6,431 nt of DNA from an uncultured Lachnospiraceae bacterium (GCA_902782655.1 CACZNY010000195.1:1-6431); one strand, 5' to 3'; positions 1-6,083 are shown, numbered from the stretch's first letter. A program made the numbers and translations. Notes: generated by a model from the sequence alone, not told the origin.

Positions 1-1016
1 AGACGGCATCCCAGAGCAAGATCTCAAAATACAAGGATGTCCTTACCGATGAAGAATATGAAAAGCTTCATCCGAAGCAGGAGACCGGCGGTGAGGATAC
101 GCCCAAAAGAAGGAGCACGGATAAGATAGATAATCTGCAGGTGCTCATAGAGCAGCAGCTTAAATCCGTGATGGAGCAGGACTCCTCAAAAAAACCTTCC
201 GATGGCAAGAACAGCGGAAACAAGGAGATAATGAGCTTTATCAAGCTTATCTATACCACTCTTATCAATAATGAAGTCGATGAGAAGTATGCCAATGACC
301 TGGTGGAGGAGATAGAAAAGCTTTCCAAGCCCGGAGTCACCATAGATTATCTGCTTTCCAATATATACCAGAAGCTGATACTCAAATTCGGCGTGAGCGA
401 CGGGATACAGGCGGCAAAGGAGGGAGCTAAGGTAGTGGTCTTCATAGGTCCCACCGGAGTCGGTAAGACAACGACCATAGCAAAGCTTGCTTCCGATTTT
501 TCGGTGAACCAGAAAAAGAAGGTGGCTCTCGTGACCTCCGATACCTACAGGATAAAGGCTGCGGAGCAGCTCAGGACCTATGCCGAGATAATGGATGTGC
601 CCTTCAGGGTGGTCTATACCGCTGATGACCTCAAGGATTCCCTTGAGGAGTTTAAGGATGTCGATTTTGTCTTTGTGGATACCGCAGGTTACTCCCCGAA
701 GGATGTGGAAAAGCGGGAGGAGATGAAGCATGTACTCGATGCAGCCAAGGAGGTCACGGACATAGAGACCTATCTTGTGCTTTCTGTCACCACGAAATAC
801 AGGGATCTGCTCTCCATCTGCGACATATACAAGGAGATAGATGATTACAATCTTGTATTCACCAAGCTTGATGAGACATCGACTTTCGGCAATATATATA
901 ATATAAGATGCTACACGGGAACCGAGATCTCCTATGTGACTGACGGGCAGGATGTACCGGATGACATCGAGTCATTTAATCCTCAGAGCATCGTAAGATC
1001 CATACTTGGAGGTTGA
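1..1016 (+). CDS. flhF: Flagellar biosynthesis GTPase FlhF (5'-truncated by the window edge)
   Basis: FlhF is a signal-recognition-particle-type GTPase that helps set flagellar position and assembly at the membrane, working with FlhG. The reading frame is open from base 3 with no stop, so the gene starts before the window; a GTG at 141 is internal, because the upstream codons continue a plausible, charged FlhF B-domain. 337 residues are visible before the TGA at 1014-1016; B. subtilis FlhF is about 366 residues, so perhaps a few dozen are missing. Visible in order: a charged, variable N-terminal part, a helical N domain (roughly visible residues 70-140), then the G domain with the P-loop GPTGVGKT (nt 447-470), the SRP-GTPase DTYRIKAAEQ motif (from nt 540), G3 DTAG (nt 678-689), G4 TKLD (nt 861-872) and the closing DGQDVPDD (from nt 942). 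One oddity: G3 is followed by Tyr (nt 690-692), where SRP GTPases normally have Arg. FlhG follows after a single base. Function is confident from the motifs and neighbour. Confidence 0.96.
   Translation, partial: TASQSKISKYKDVLTDEEYEKLHPKQETGGEDTPKRRSTDKIDNLQVLIEQQLKSVMEQDSSKKPSDGKNSGNKEIMSFIKLIYTTLINNEVDEKYANDLVEEIEKLSKPGVTIDYLLSNIYQKLILKFGVSDGIQAAKEGAKVVVFIGPTGVGKTTTIAKLASDFSVNQKKKVALVTSDTYRIKAAEQLRTYAEIMDVPFRVVYTADDLKDSLEEFKDVDFVFVDTAGYSPKDVEKREEMKHVLDAAKEVTDIETYLVLSVTTKYRDLLSICDIYKEIDDYNLVFTKLDETSTFGNIYNIRCYTGTEISYVTDGQDVPDDIESFNPQSIVRSILGG
1008..1012 (+). promoter_or_regulatory. flhG ribosome binding site inside the end of flhF
   Basis: GGAGG lies five bases before the ATG at 1018 and overlaps the last codons of flhF (Leu-Gly-Gly-stop). 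It decides the flhG start: the in-frame TTG at 1006 overlaps this site and cannot use it, whereas ATG 1018 has ideal spacing and puts the DQA motif directly after the initiator Met. The arrangement predicts translational coupling of FlhF and FlhG. Confidence 0.85.
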
Positions 1017-1017
1017 T

Positions 1018-1899
1018 ATGGATCAGGCGACCAGATTAAGAAGCATAATAAAACAGAACCAGGTAGCTCCGGTACACGCGGCCAGAGTGATCACCGTGAC
1101 CAGCGGCAAGGGAGGTGTGGGCAAGTCAAACGTCTCCATAAATCTTGCTGTACAGTTTAAGAAGATGGCACAGAGGGTCATTATCTTCGATGCGGATTTC
1201 GGTCTTGCAAATATCGAGGTAATGTTCGGCACGGTACCGAAGAACAATCTTGCGGATCTTATCTACCAGGGCAAGAGCATCAGGGATGTCATAACCTGGG
1301 GACCCATGGATATCGGCTTCATATCGGGAGGAAGCGGCATAGCGGGTCTTTCAAATCTGGGACAGGATTATATCAATTATCTCGTGACCCAGCTCTCAGA
1401 CCTCGACAGTATCTCTGATATCATAATAATCGATACGGGAGCCGGCATATCAAATTCCGTCATAGAGTTTCTCGTAGCTTCAGGAGAGATACTGCTTGTC
1501 ACCACCCCGGAGCCCACCTCCATAACGGATTCGTATTCCCTGCTCAAGGCTTTGAAGCGGAATCCCAGATTCAAGGCCGAGACCACCCAGATAAAGGTCA
1601 TTTCAAACAAGGTTTCGGATTCGAAGGAGGGAGAGATCCTTTATAAAAAGCTCAACGCCGTTGTGCAGAGATATCTCCATCTTGATATGTCCTATCTCGG
1701 AGCCATACCCGAGGATGCAGAGCTTTCAAAGGCCGTGATGCAGCAGAGTCCGGTCTGCATATCAAACATGAATGCCAGATCTGCCAGAGCCTTTGACGAT
1801 ATAGCAAAGACGCTTATGGATATCCCGCATGAGAAGCAGGGCTTCAGATCGGGAATGGCCGGATTTTTTGCAAATATGATAAGAGGCAGATATAATTAA
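1018..1899 (+). CDS. flhG: Flagellum number regulator FlhG (MinD-like ATPase, YlxH family)
   Basis: FlhG is a MinD/ParA-type ATPase that dimerises on the membrane with ATP, stimulates the FlhF GTPase and controls flagellar number and pattern. From ATG 1018 the protein has 293 residues, close to the 298 of B. subtilis FlhG (YlxH). Seen in order: an N-terminal DQATRLR (residues 2-8), matching the DQAxxLR activator motif known to engage FlhF; the deviant Walker A GKGGVGKS (30-37) with the signature Lys at 31; DADFGLAN (58-65), the switch I region; DTGAG (139-143), the Walker B/switch II region; and a C-terminal tail ending GFFANMIRGRYN that looks like the amphipathic membrane-targeting helix of MinD-family proteins. 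It starts one base after the flhF stop. The longer reading from TTG 1006 adds only MEVD in front and lacks a usable ribosome binding site. MinD itself is excluded by the activator motif and the neighbours. Nothing appears broken. Confidence 0.96.
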   Translation: MDQATRLRSIIKQNQVAPVHAARVITVTSGKGGVGKSNVSINLAVQFKKMAQRVIIFDADFGLANIEVMFGTVPKNNLADLIYQGKSIRDVITWGPMDIGFISGGSGIAGLSNLGQDYINYLVTQLSDLDSISDIIIIDTGAGISNSVIEFLVASGEILLVTTPEPTSITDSYSLLKALKRNPRFKAETTQIKVISNKVSDSKEGEILYKKLNAVVQRYLHLDMSYLGAIPEDAELSKAVMQQSPVCISNMNARSARAFDDIAKTLMDIPHEKQGFRSGMAGFFANMIRGRYN

Positions 1900-1902
1900 A
1901 GC

Positions 1903-1932
1903 TTGAAAACAAAAATGCATTTTCTTTACAAT
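1903..1932 (+). promoter_or_regulatory. Candidate sigma-A (sigma-70 type) promoter upstream of the pilZ gene
   Basis: TTGAAA (1903-1908) and TACAAT (1927-1932) each match five of six consensus bases and are 18 bases apart. They sit just after the flhG stop, in the only gap above 50 bases in the window. Transcription would start near 1939, right at a small hairpin. No match to a sigma-D/FliA-like promoter (TAAA and CCGATAT boxes) was seen here. In an AT-rich gap such matches arise by chance fairly easily, so this is a candidate only. Confidence 0.38.
1912..1923. repeat. Perfect 12-bp palindrome, possible operator
   Basis: AAAATGCATTTT is a perfect inverted repeat lying wholly between the candidate -35 and -10 boxes. 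A dimeric regulator bound there would block the promoter. Its A/T arms make it weak as an RNA hairpin, so a DNA site is the more natural reading. No regulator is known from this sequence to bind it. Confidence 0.3.
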
Positions 1933-1938
1933 AGAGGG

Positions 1939-1954
1939 AGTGCGCTTCGGCGCT
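1939..1954 (+). other. Small UUCG-capped stem-loop in the pilZ leader
   Basis: GCGC (1942-1945), TTCG (1946-1949) and GCGC (1950-1953) form a four-pair GC stem closed by C(UUCG)G, a known extra-stable tetraloop. An alternative pairing of AGTGC (1939-1943) with GCGCT (1950-1954) gives five pairs and a larger loop. It has no following T-run, so it is not an intrinsic terminator. It would lie at the extreme 5' end of a transcript from the candidate promoter, where such a structure can protect mRNA. Confidence 0.45.
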
Positions 1955-1985
1955 GAGGAGAAGGATACCCAAAGGAAAGAAGATC

Positions 1986-2000
1986 ATGCTCATGTATTGA
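1986..2000 (+). other. Four-codon mini-ORF (MLMY) ending in the pilZ ribosome binding site
   Basis: ATG CTC ATG TAT TGA occurs just upstream of the pilZ gene, in a different frame from it. AGGA lies about nine bases before its ATG. Its TGA (1998-2000) runs directly into the GAGGAGG used by pilZ, so a ribosome finishing it would be parked on that site. This may well be chance; there is no evidence that it is translated. Confidence 0.15.
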
Positions 2001-2005
2001 GGAGG
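1999..2005 (+). promoter_or_regulatory. pilZ ribosome binding site that decides the start
   Basis: GAGGAGG ends three bases before the ATG at 2009; the first GAGG (1999-2002) gives a more usual spacing of six. It supports ATG 2009 over the in-frame GTG at 1940. That GTG has GAGGG only one base before it, which is too close, and would add 23 charged residues that do not resemble the family. Confidence 0.75.
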
Positions 2006-2008
2006 CGT

Positions 2009-2761
2009 ATGTTAACAGATCATGTGATCCCCGGCGATAAGGTGGATCTGACCGAAGTAAAAAGTGAACAGAAGATAACAAAGGCCGGCATAATCGAGAG
2101 GAAGACTTATTCCACCAGGGTGTATGACGTTTTGTCCGAGGATGAGATAAAGGTCAACATGCCCTTTGTGGACGGTCATATCGTCCTTCTTGAGGTTGGA
2201 GACGATTACGATCTCTGCTTTTATTCAGGAAAGGGTTTGTATCAGTGCTATGCGCGCATCACCGACCGGTACAAATCCAATAATATGTATGTGCTCACAA
2301 TGGAGCTTACCTCTCCGCTGCGCAAGTTCCAGAGAAGAGAATACTACCGGCTGAACTGCATCTTAAACATGAAATGCAGAGAGGTCGGGGACAAGGAGCT
2401 TCAGGAGCTTGAAGAGATAGGCGGCAATGATGTCAGGTTCGTAAATACCGACCTTACTCTTGAGGACGGTGTGATAGTGGATATCAGCGGAGGAGGAGCC
2501 AAGTTCATCTCTGACAAGCAGTTTGAGAGGGAATCCAAGATACTTTTTGTATTCTCGCTCAATCTCAACGGCAAACAGACTGAATTCTCAGTCATAGGCA
2601 AGATAATCCTCTCTGATCAGATAGAGGGAAGAAACGGTGAATACAAAAACCATGTCCAGTTCGTGAACATCAAGGACAGGGACAGGGAAGGAATCATAAG
2701 ATACATATTCGAGGAAGAGCGGAAAATACGGCGTAAAGCCAGTGGAATCGAGGAAAAATAA
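2009..2761 (+). CDS. PilZ-domain c-di-GMP receptor of the YcgR/YpfB type (flagellar brake protein)
   Basis: Proteins of this family bind cyclic di-GMP and act on the flagellar motor to slow or bias swimming (YcgR in enterobacteria, YpfB/DgrA acting on MotA in Bacillus). From ATG 2009 it has 250 residues. The first part, about residues 5-103, is a beta-rich YcgR N-terminal-like domain. The PilZ domain follows: QRREYYR (108-114) supplies the RxxxR motif (R110, R114), and DISGGG (158-163) supplies DxSxxG (D158, S160, G163). Both ligand-binding motifs are intact, so c-di-GMP binding is expected. The loop between them is long and acidic (43 residues between R114 and D158). The C-terminal end is highly charged. 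A 109-base gap with a promoter-like sequence precedes it and cheB follows 27 bases later. The position between flhG and cheB supports a motility role; motor partner and direction of effect are inference. Confidence 0.9.
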   Translation: MLTDHVIPGDKVDLTEVKSEQKITKAGIIERKTYSTRVYDVLSEDEIKVNMPFVDGHIVLLEVGDDYDLCFYSGKGLYQCYARITDRYKSNNMYVLTMELTSPLRKFQRREYYRLNCILNMKCREVGDKELQELEEIGGNDVRFVNTDLTLEDGVIVDISGGGAKFISDKQFERESKILFVFSLNLNGKQTEFSVIGKIILSDQIEGRNGEYKNHVQFVNIKDRDREGIIRYIFEEERKIRRKASGIEEK

Positions 2762-2777
2762 GACCTGAAGCAGGTTT
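2761..2777 (+). other. Intercistronic stem-loop directly before the cheB ribosome binding site
   Basis: ACCTG (2763-2767) and CAGGT (2771-2775) pair perfectly around an AAG loop, and A2761-U2777 plus a G2762-U2776 wobble extend the stem to seven pairs. It begins at the last base of the pilZ stop codon and ends one base before the GGAGG (2779-2783) of cheB. There is no T-run, so it is not a terminator; it might affect cheB initiation or mRNA processing. Confidence 0.4.
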
Positions 2778-2788
2778 CGGAGGTAAAA

Positions 2789-3871
2789 ATGGGTAAAAAA
2801 ATCCTGGTTGTAGATGATTCTGCACTCATGAGAAAGCTAGCCTGTGATATAATCAATAAGGATGGCAGATATGATATGCCGGATACTTGCCGTAACGGCG
2901 AGGAAGCTCTGGAGAAGGTAAGAAAGAATAAATATGACGCCATAGTCCTTGACGTGTATATGCCCGTCATGGACGGTCTTGAGTTCTTAAGGCAGATCAA
3001 GAAAGAGGGGCTTAAGGAGAGGGTCATGATGTTCTCCACCACTACCGGTGAGGGGACATCCCAGACCATAGAGGCTCTGGATCTCGGTGCTGTCGACTTT
3101 ATCAAAAAGCCTGATAAGTACAGAGAGACCTCCGGTGAGGACTTTGCCCAGCAGTTCTTAAAGATCCTGGAGGTAGTGGCTCATGCGGGGGCAGCGCCGC
3201 GCATAGGAGTCACCACAAGGATAGGTGCAGCTACCTTAAGACCGCAGCCGAAGGCCGCAGCCGTCACGACGAGAGCTCGCGAGAGCATTATCGGTGAGAA
3301 GATCGTCGCCATAGCAAGCTCTACAGGCGGTCCCAAGGCGTTACATTCCGTGATTCCCAAATTACCTAAAAACCTGAACGCTCCGGTAATACTCGTACAG
3401 CATATGCCGCCCGGATTCACCAAATCCCTGGCCGAAAGGCTTGATTCTCTGGGTCCCATAAGCGTCAAGGAGGCAGAGGACGGGGATTTGCTTGAGAAGG
3501 GGAAGGTATATATAGCTCCCGGAGGCAAGCATATGAAGGTAGCCAAATCCGGCCCCCATGTAAGGATCTATTTCACCGACGAGCCTCACAGGGAGGGGGT
3601 CAAGCCCTGTGCAAACTATATGTACGAGTCTCTCCTTGATACCGATTATGCCGGAGTATGCTGTGTCGTGCTCACGGGCATGGGGATGGACGGTACCGAA
3701 GGGATAAAGAATCTCGTAAAGGGTAAGAAGCTGCATATCATATCTCAGGATGAAGCCACCTGCGCGGTCTACGGAATGCCAAAGGCTATTGCTCAGACAG
3801 GTCTGGTGAACGAGGTGCTTCCTCTGGACAAGATCGCTGCTGCCATCACAAAAGAAATAGGTACGAGATAA
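2789..3871 (+). CDS. cheB: Chemotaxis response regulator / protein-glutamate methylesterase CheB
   Basis: CheB removes methyl groups from glutamates of chemoreceptors and deamidates receptor glutamines, giving adaptation; phosphorylation by CheA activates it. It has 360 residues, normal for the family (349 in E. coli). The receiver domain (about 3-125) shows the acidic pair D9-D10, phospho-acceptor D55 in VLDVYMP, a Thr/Ser-rich TTT near 84-86 and the conserved Lys of KKP at 107. A linker of about 135-168, rich in Ala, Arg and Thr, joins it to the catalytic domain. There the Ser-His-Asp triad is complete: S178 in SSTGGP, H205 in QHMPPGF and D301 in GMGMDG. ATG 2789 has GGAGG five bases upstream (2779-2783). 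It lies 27 bases after pilZ and 43 before cheA, so it is read as part of the same operon. CheR, its opposing methyltransferase, is not in the window. Confidence 0.97.
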   Translation: MGKKILVVDDSALMRKLACDIINKDGRYDMPDTCRNGEEALEKVRKNKYDAIVLDVYMPVMDGLEFLRQIKKEGLKERVMMFSTTTGEGTSQTIEALDLGAVDFIKKPDKYRETSGEDFAQQFLKILEVVAHAGAAPRIGVTTRIGAATLRPQPKAAAVTTRARESIIGEKIVAIASSTGGPKALHSVIPKLPKNLNAPVILVQHMPPGFTKSLAERLDSLGPISVKEAEDGDLLEKGKVYIAPGGKHMKVAKSGPHVRIYFTDEPHREGVKPCANYMYESLLDTDYAGVCCVVLTGMGMDGTEGIKNLVKGKKLHIISQDEATCAVYGMPKAIAQTGLVNEVLPLDKIAAAITKEIGTR

Positions 3872-3879
3872 AGTACAAT

Positions 3880-3897
3880 ATGCAGCTGCGTCTGCAT
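3880..3897 (+). other. Intercistronic stem-loop between cheB and cheA
   Basis: ATGCAG (3880-3885) and CTGCAT (3892-3897) pair perfectly around a six-base loop in the 43-base cheB-cheA gap, ending three bases before the AAGGAGG of cheA (3901-3907). No T-run follows, so it is not an intrinsic terminator. It might act in mRNA processing, or mean nothing. Confidence 0.4.
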
Positions 3898-3914
3898 GAG
3901 AAGGAGGGTTTCAA

Positions 3915-6083
3915 ATGGATGTTAGTCAGTATCTAGGTATTTTCCTGGATGAAGCCAGGGAGCATATCCAAGTCCTGTCGGATCAGATGATGACCTTGGA
4001 GCAGGAGCCTGAGAATCAGGATGCTATCAATGAGATTTTCAGAGCGGCGCACTCCCTTAAGGGAATGGCGGGCACCATGGGGTACAAGAGGCTGCAGCAC
4101 CTTACACATGATATGGAGGACTGCTTCTCCGATGTAAGAGCCGGCTCGATGACAGTCACCGGTGAGCTGATGGATGTCCTTTTCCAGGCGCTGGACGCCA
4201 TCGAGGGATATGTAAATTCCATACAGGAGTCCACCGACGAGGGCGAAGAAGATAATGAAAACATCATCAATGAGATAAACCGCATCAGGAATGCAGCTAC
4301 CGGCAAGGGTGACGCTGCTCCTGCAAAAGAGGAGAAAAAGGCCGATGCGGCCGCTCCGGCAGCTGCAGCTCCTGCAAAAGCTTCAGGCGCTGATGATTCC
4401 AGGGCCTTATACAGGAGCATGAAGCTTGATGATTCGGCCAAGGATGTTATGAAGGACGCTGTGGCAGGAGGAAAGCATGCCTTCGGCTTTACCGTTTTTA
4501 TCGAGGAATCCTGCCTTCTTAAGGCCGCGAGAGCCTTTCTTGTCATCAAGGCACTGGAGGATATGGGCGATATCGTCGCGACCGATCCCTCCACTCAGGA
4601 TATTGAAGATGAAAAATTCGAGTTTTCCTTCAGCCTCTATACCATCTGCGATGAGGATATAGATAAGGCAAGAGAAGCCATGCTTGCCGTATCGGAGATA
4701 GCGGATGTGGTAGGTGAGGAATTTGCCGAGGGAGACATTGATTCCATAGGCTCAGGATCAGCCGCCGCCAAGGGAGAGGCTCCTGCGGAGGCCGCGCCTG
4801 CGGCAGAGGAGCAGAAGGAGGAAGCCGCTCCTGCAGCTAAGGAAGAGACAGCTCCTGCAGTCAAGAAGGATACTGCCCCCGCTTCAAAGCAGGCGCAGGC
4901 AGCAAAGTCTCCCGCAACAGCCAAAAAGCCGGTCATCTCAAAGACCATCAGGGTCGATATTGAAAAGCTTGATTCGCTTATGAATCTGGTTTCCGAGCTT
5001 ATCATAGCAAAGAATACCATAGTTTCAGCAGCGGACAGCAGTGATTCCTCCACTCAGGCTCTCAATGAGCAGGTTGAATATCTCGAAAGCGTAACCACCA
5101 ATCTCCATGAGGCAGTCATGAAGGTAAGGATGGTGCCTATCGAGAGTGCAGTCCAGAAATTCCCCCGTATGGTGCGCGACCTTGAGAAAAAGCTTGACAA
5201 GAAGATGCAGCTTACCATCACCGGTGAGGAGACAGAGCTTGACAGGACAGTGGTGGACGAGATCGGCGATCCTCTGATGCATCTTATCAGAAACAGCGCG
5301 GATCACGGCCTTGAGCATCCAGATGAAAGAGCAGCCAGCGGGAAGCCCGAGCAGGGTACAATTTTCCTCAATGCATTCCAGGACGGAAACTCTGTCGTCA
5401 TAGAGGTAGGTGATGACGGTAAGGGTATAGATGTGGAGGCTGTAAGAAGCAAGATCGTCGAGCGCGGACTTGCATCAGAGGATACGGCAGCGCAGTTTAC
5501 GGATAAGGAAGTTATTGATTATCTTTTCGATCCCGGATTTTCCATGGCGAAGAAGGTCACGGATATTTCCGGAAGAGGCGTGGGCCTCGATGTGGTCAAG
5601 AGCAATATCGAGTCTTTGGGCGGCGACGTTTCCGTCAAGACAAAGCTTGGCGAGGGCAGCACCTGGATCATAAGGCTTCCTCTGACGCTTGCCATCATAC
5701 AGGCTCTCATGGTCATCATCGGGGATGAGAAATATGCCATCTCGCTTGATTCGATCACGACTATCGAGAATATCCCTTCATCGGATCTTAAGCTTGTCCA
5801 GGGCAAGGAGGTCATACAGCTTCGCGGAACCGTTATCCCCATTGTACGGCTTTCGGAGATACTTGGCTTTGAAAGCTCCAAGGCAGGCGACGACATGATA
5901 GTAGTTATCGCCAAGAAGGGCGATTCCCTTGCCGGCCTCGTGGTGGATGAGCTTATAGGACAGCAGGAGATAGTCATCAAGTCTCTCGGCAAGTATATAA
6001 ATAACGACCGGATAATAAGCGGAGCTACTATCCTCGGAGACGGAGAAGTCGCTCTTATCATAGACGCTAACGCGCTTATCTGA
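3915..6083 (+). CDS. cheA: Chemotaxis histidine kinase CheA
   Basis: CheA autophosphorylates in response to receptor state and passes the phosphate to CheY and CheB. It has 722 residues, longer than E. coli (654) or B. subtilis (about 670) CheA, mainly because of two Ala/Pro/Lys-rich linkers (about 132-157 and 281-338). Domains in order: P1 Hpt (1-105) with phosphorylated H46 in AAHSLKG; a P2-like CheY/CheB docking domain (about 186-267); P3 dimerisation helices (about 343-422), beginning IRVDIEKLDSLMNLVSEL; the P4 ATPase with N box HLIRNSADHG (456-465), G1 box DDGKGI (500-505), F box FDPGFS (538-543), G2 box GRGVGLDVV (553-561) and GEGS (579-582); and the P5 CheW-like domain (about 590-722). 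All kinase motifs are intact. ATG 3915 has AAGGAGG seven bases upstream. The second linker holds a three-copy, eight-residue repeat. cheW begins 20 bases after the stop, as expected for the signalling complex. Confidence 0.98.
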   Translation: MDVSQYLGIFLDEAREHIQVLSDQMMTLEQEPENQDAINEIFRAAHSLKGMAGTMGYKRLQHLTHDMEDCFSDVRAGSMTVTGELMDVLFQALDAIEGYVNSIQESTDEGEEDNENIINEINRIRNAATGKGDAAPAKEEKKADAAAPAAAAPAKASGADDSRALYRSMKLDDSAKDVMKDAVAGGKHAFGFTVFIEESCLLKAARAFLVIKALEDMGDIVATDPSTQDIEDEKFEFSFSLYTICDEDIDKAREAMLAVSEIADVVGEEFAEGDIDSIGSGSAAAKGEAPAEAAPAAEEQKEEAAPAAKEETAPAVKKDTAPASKQAQAAKSPATAKKPVISKTIRVDIEKLDSLMNLVSELIIAKNTIVSAADSSDSSTQALNEQVEYLESVTTNLHEAVMKVRMVPIESAVQKFPRMVRDLEKKLDKKMQLTITGEETELDRTVVDEIGDPLMHLIRNSADHGLEHPDERAASGKPEQGTIFLNAFQDGNSVVIEVGDDGKGIDVEAVRSKIVERGLASEDTAAQFTDKEVIDYLFDPGFSMAKKVTDISGRGVGLDVVKSNIESLGGDVSVKTKLGEGSTWIIRLPLTLAIIQALMVIIGDEKYAISLDSITTIENIPSSDLKLVQGKEVIQLRGTVIPIVRLSEILGFESSKAGDDMIVVIAKKGDSLAGLVVDELIGQQEIVIKSLGKYINNDRIISGATILGDGEVALIIDANALI
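4818..4889 (+). repeat. Three tandem 24-base repeats in the second CheA linker
   Basis: Three successive 24-base units (4818-4841, 4842-4865, 4866-4889) encode EEAAPAAK, EETAPAVK and KDTAPASK, residues 302-325. All share the pattern [EK][ED][AT]APAxK. The units have diverged at the DNA level, mostly at third positions, so the repeat is not recent. It sits between the P2 and P3 domains, where the linker acts as a flexible tether, so length changes should be tolerated. Confidence 0.8.

Noticed and set aside
186..731. A 181-codon open reading frame on the minus strand within flhF
   Set aside because: It lies wholly opposite a gene with intact GTPase motifs, has no recognisable domain, and is explained by the codon bias of the + strand.
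873..902. TATAAT (897-902) with GAGACA 18 bases upstream, inside flhF, as a promoter for flhG
   Set aside because: The -10 box falls in an AT-rich run coding Asn-Ile-Tyr-Asn-Ile and the -35 box matches only four of six bases; chance is the simpler explanation.
1006..1017. TTG start at 1006 for flhG
   Set aside because: It overlaps the GGAGG itself, whereas ATG 1018 is ideally spaced and gives the expected M-DQA N-terminus.
1942..1953. The GCGC-UUCG-GCGC hairpin as a terminator after flhG
   Set aside because: The stem is only four to five pairs and is followed by GAGGAGAAGG rather than a T-run.
1940..2008. Upstream GTG start at 1940 for the pilZ gene
   Set aside because: The only nearby GAGGG is one base away, the added 23 residues are charged and unlike the family, and ATG 2009 has a strong ribosome binding site.
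4016..4594. A 192-codon minus-strand reading frame opposite cheA, and similar ones at 4637-5053, 5519-6061 and elsewhere
   Set aside because: Low-complexity Ser/Ala-rich translations that mirror the Ala/Pro/Glu-rich cheA coding strand; no ribosome binding site or domain supports them.
63..5795. Twelve AAGCTT sites, many more than the one or two expected by chance
   Set aside because: Ten of the twelve are in frame as AAG CTT (Lys-Leu), so preferred codons for a common dipeptide explain the excess.
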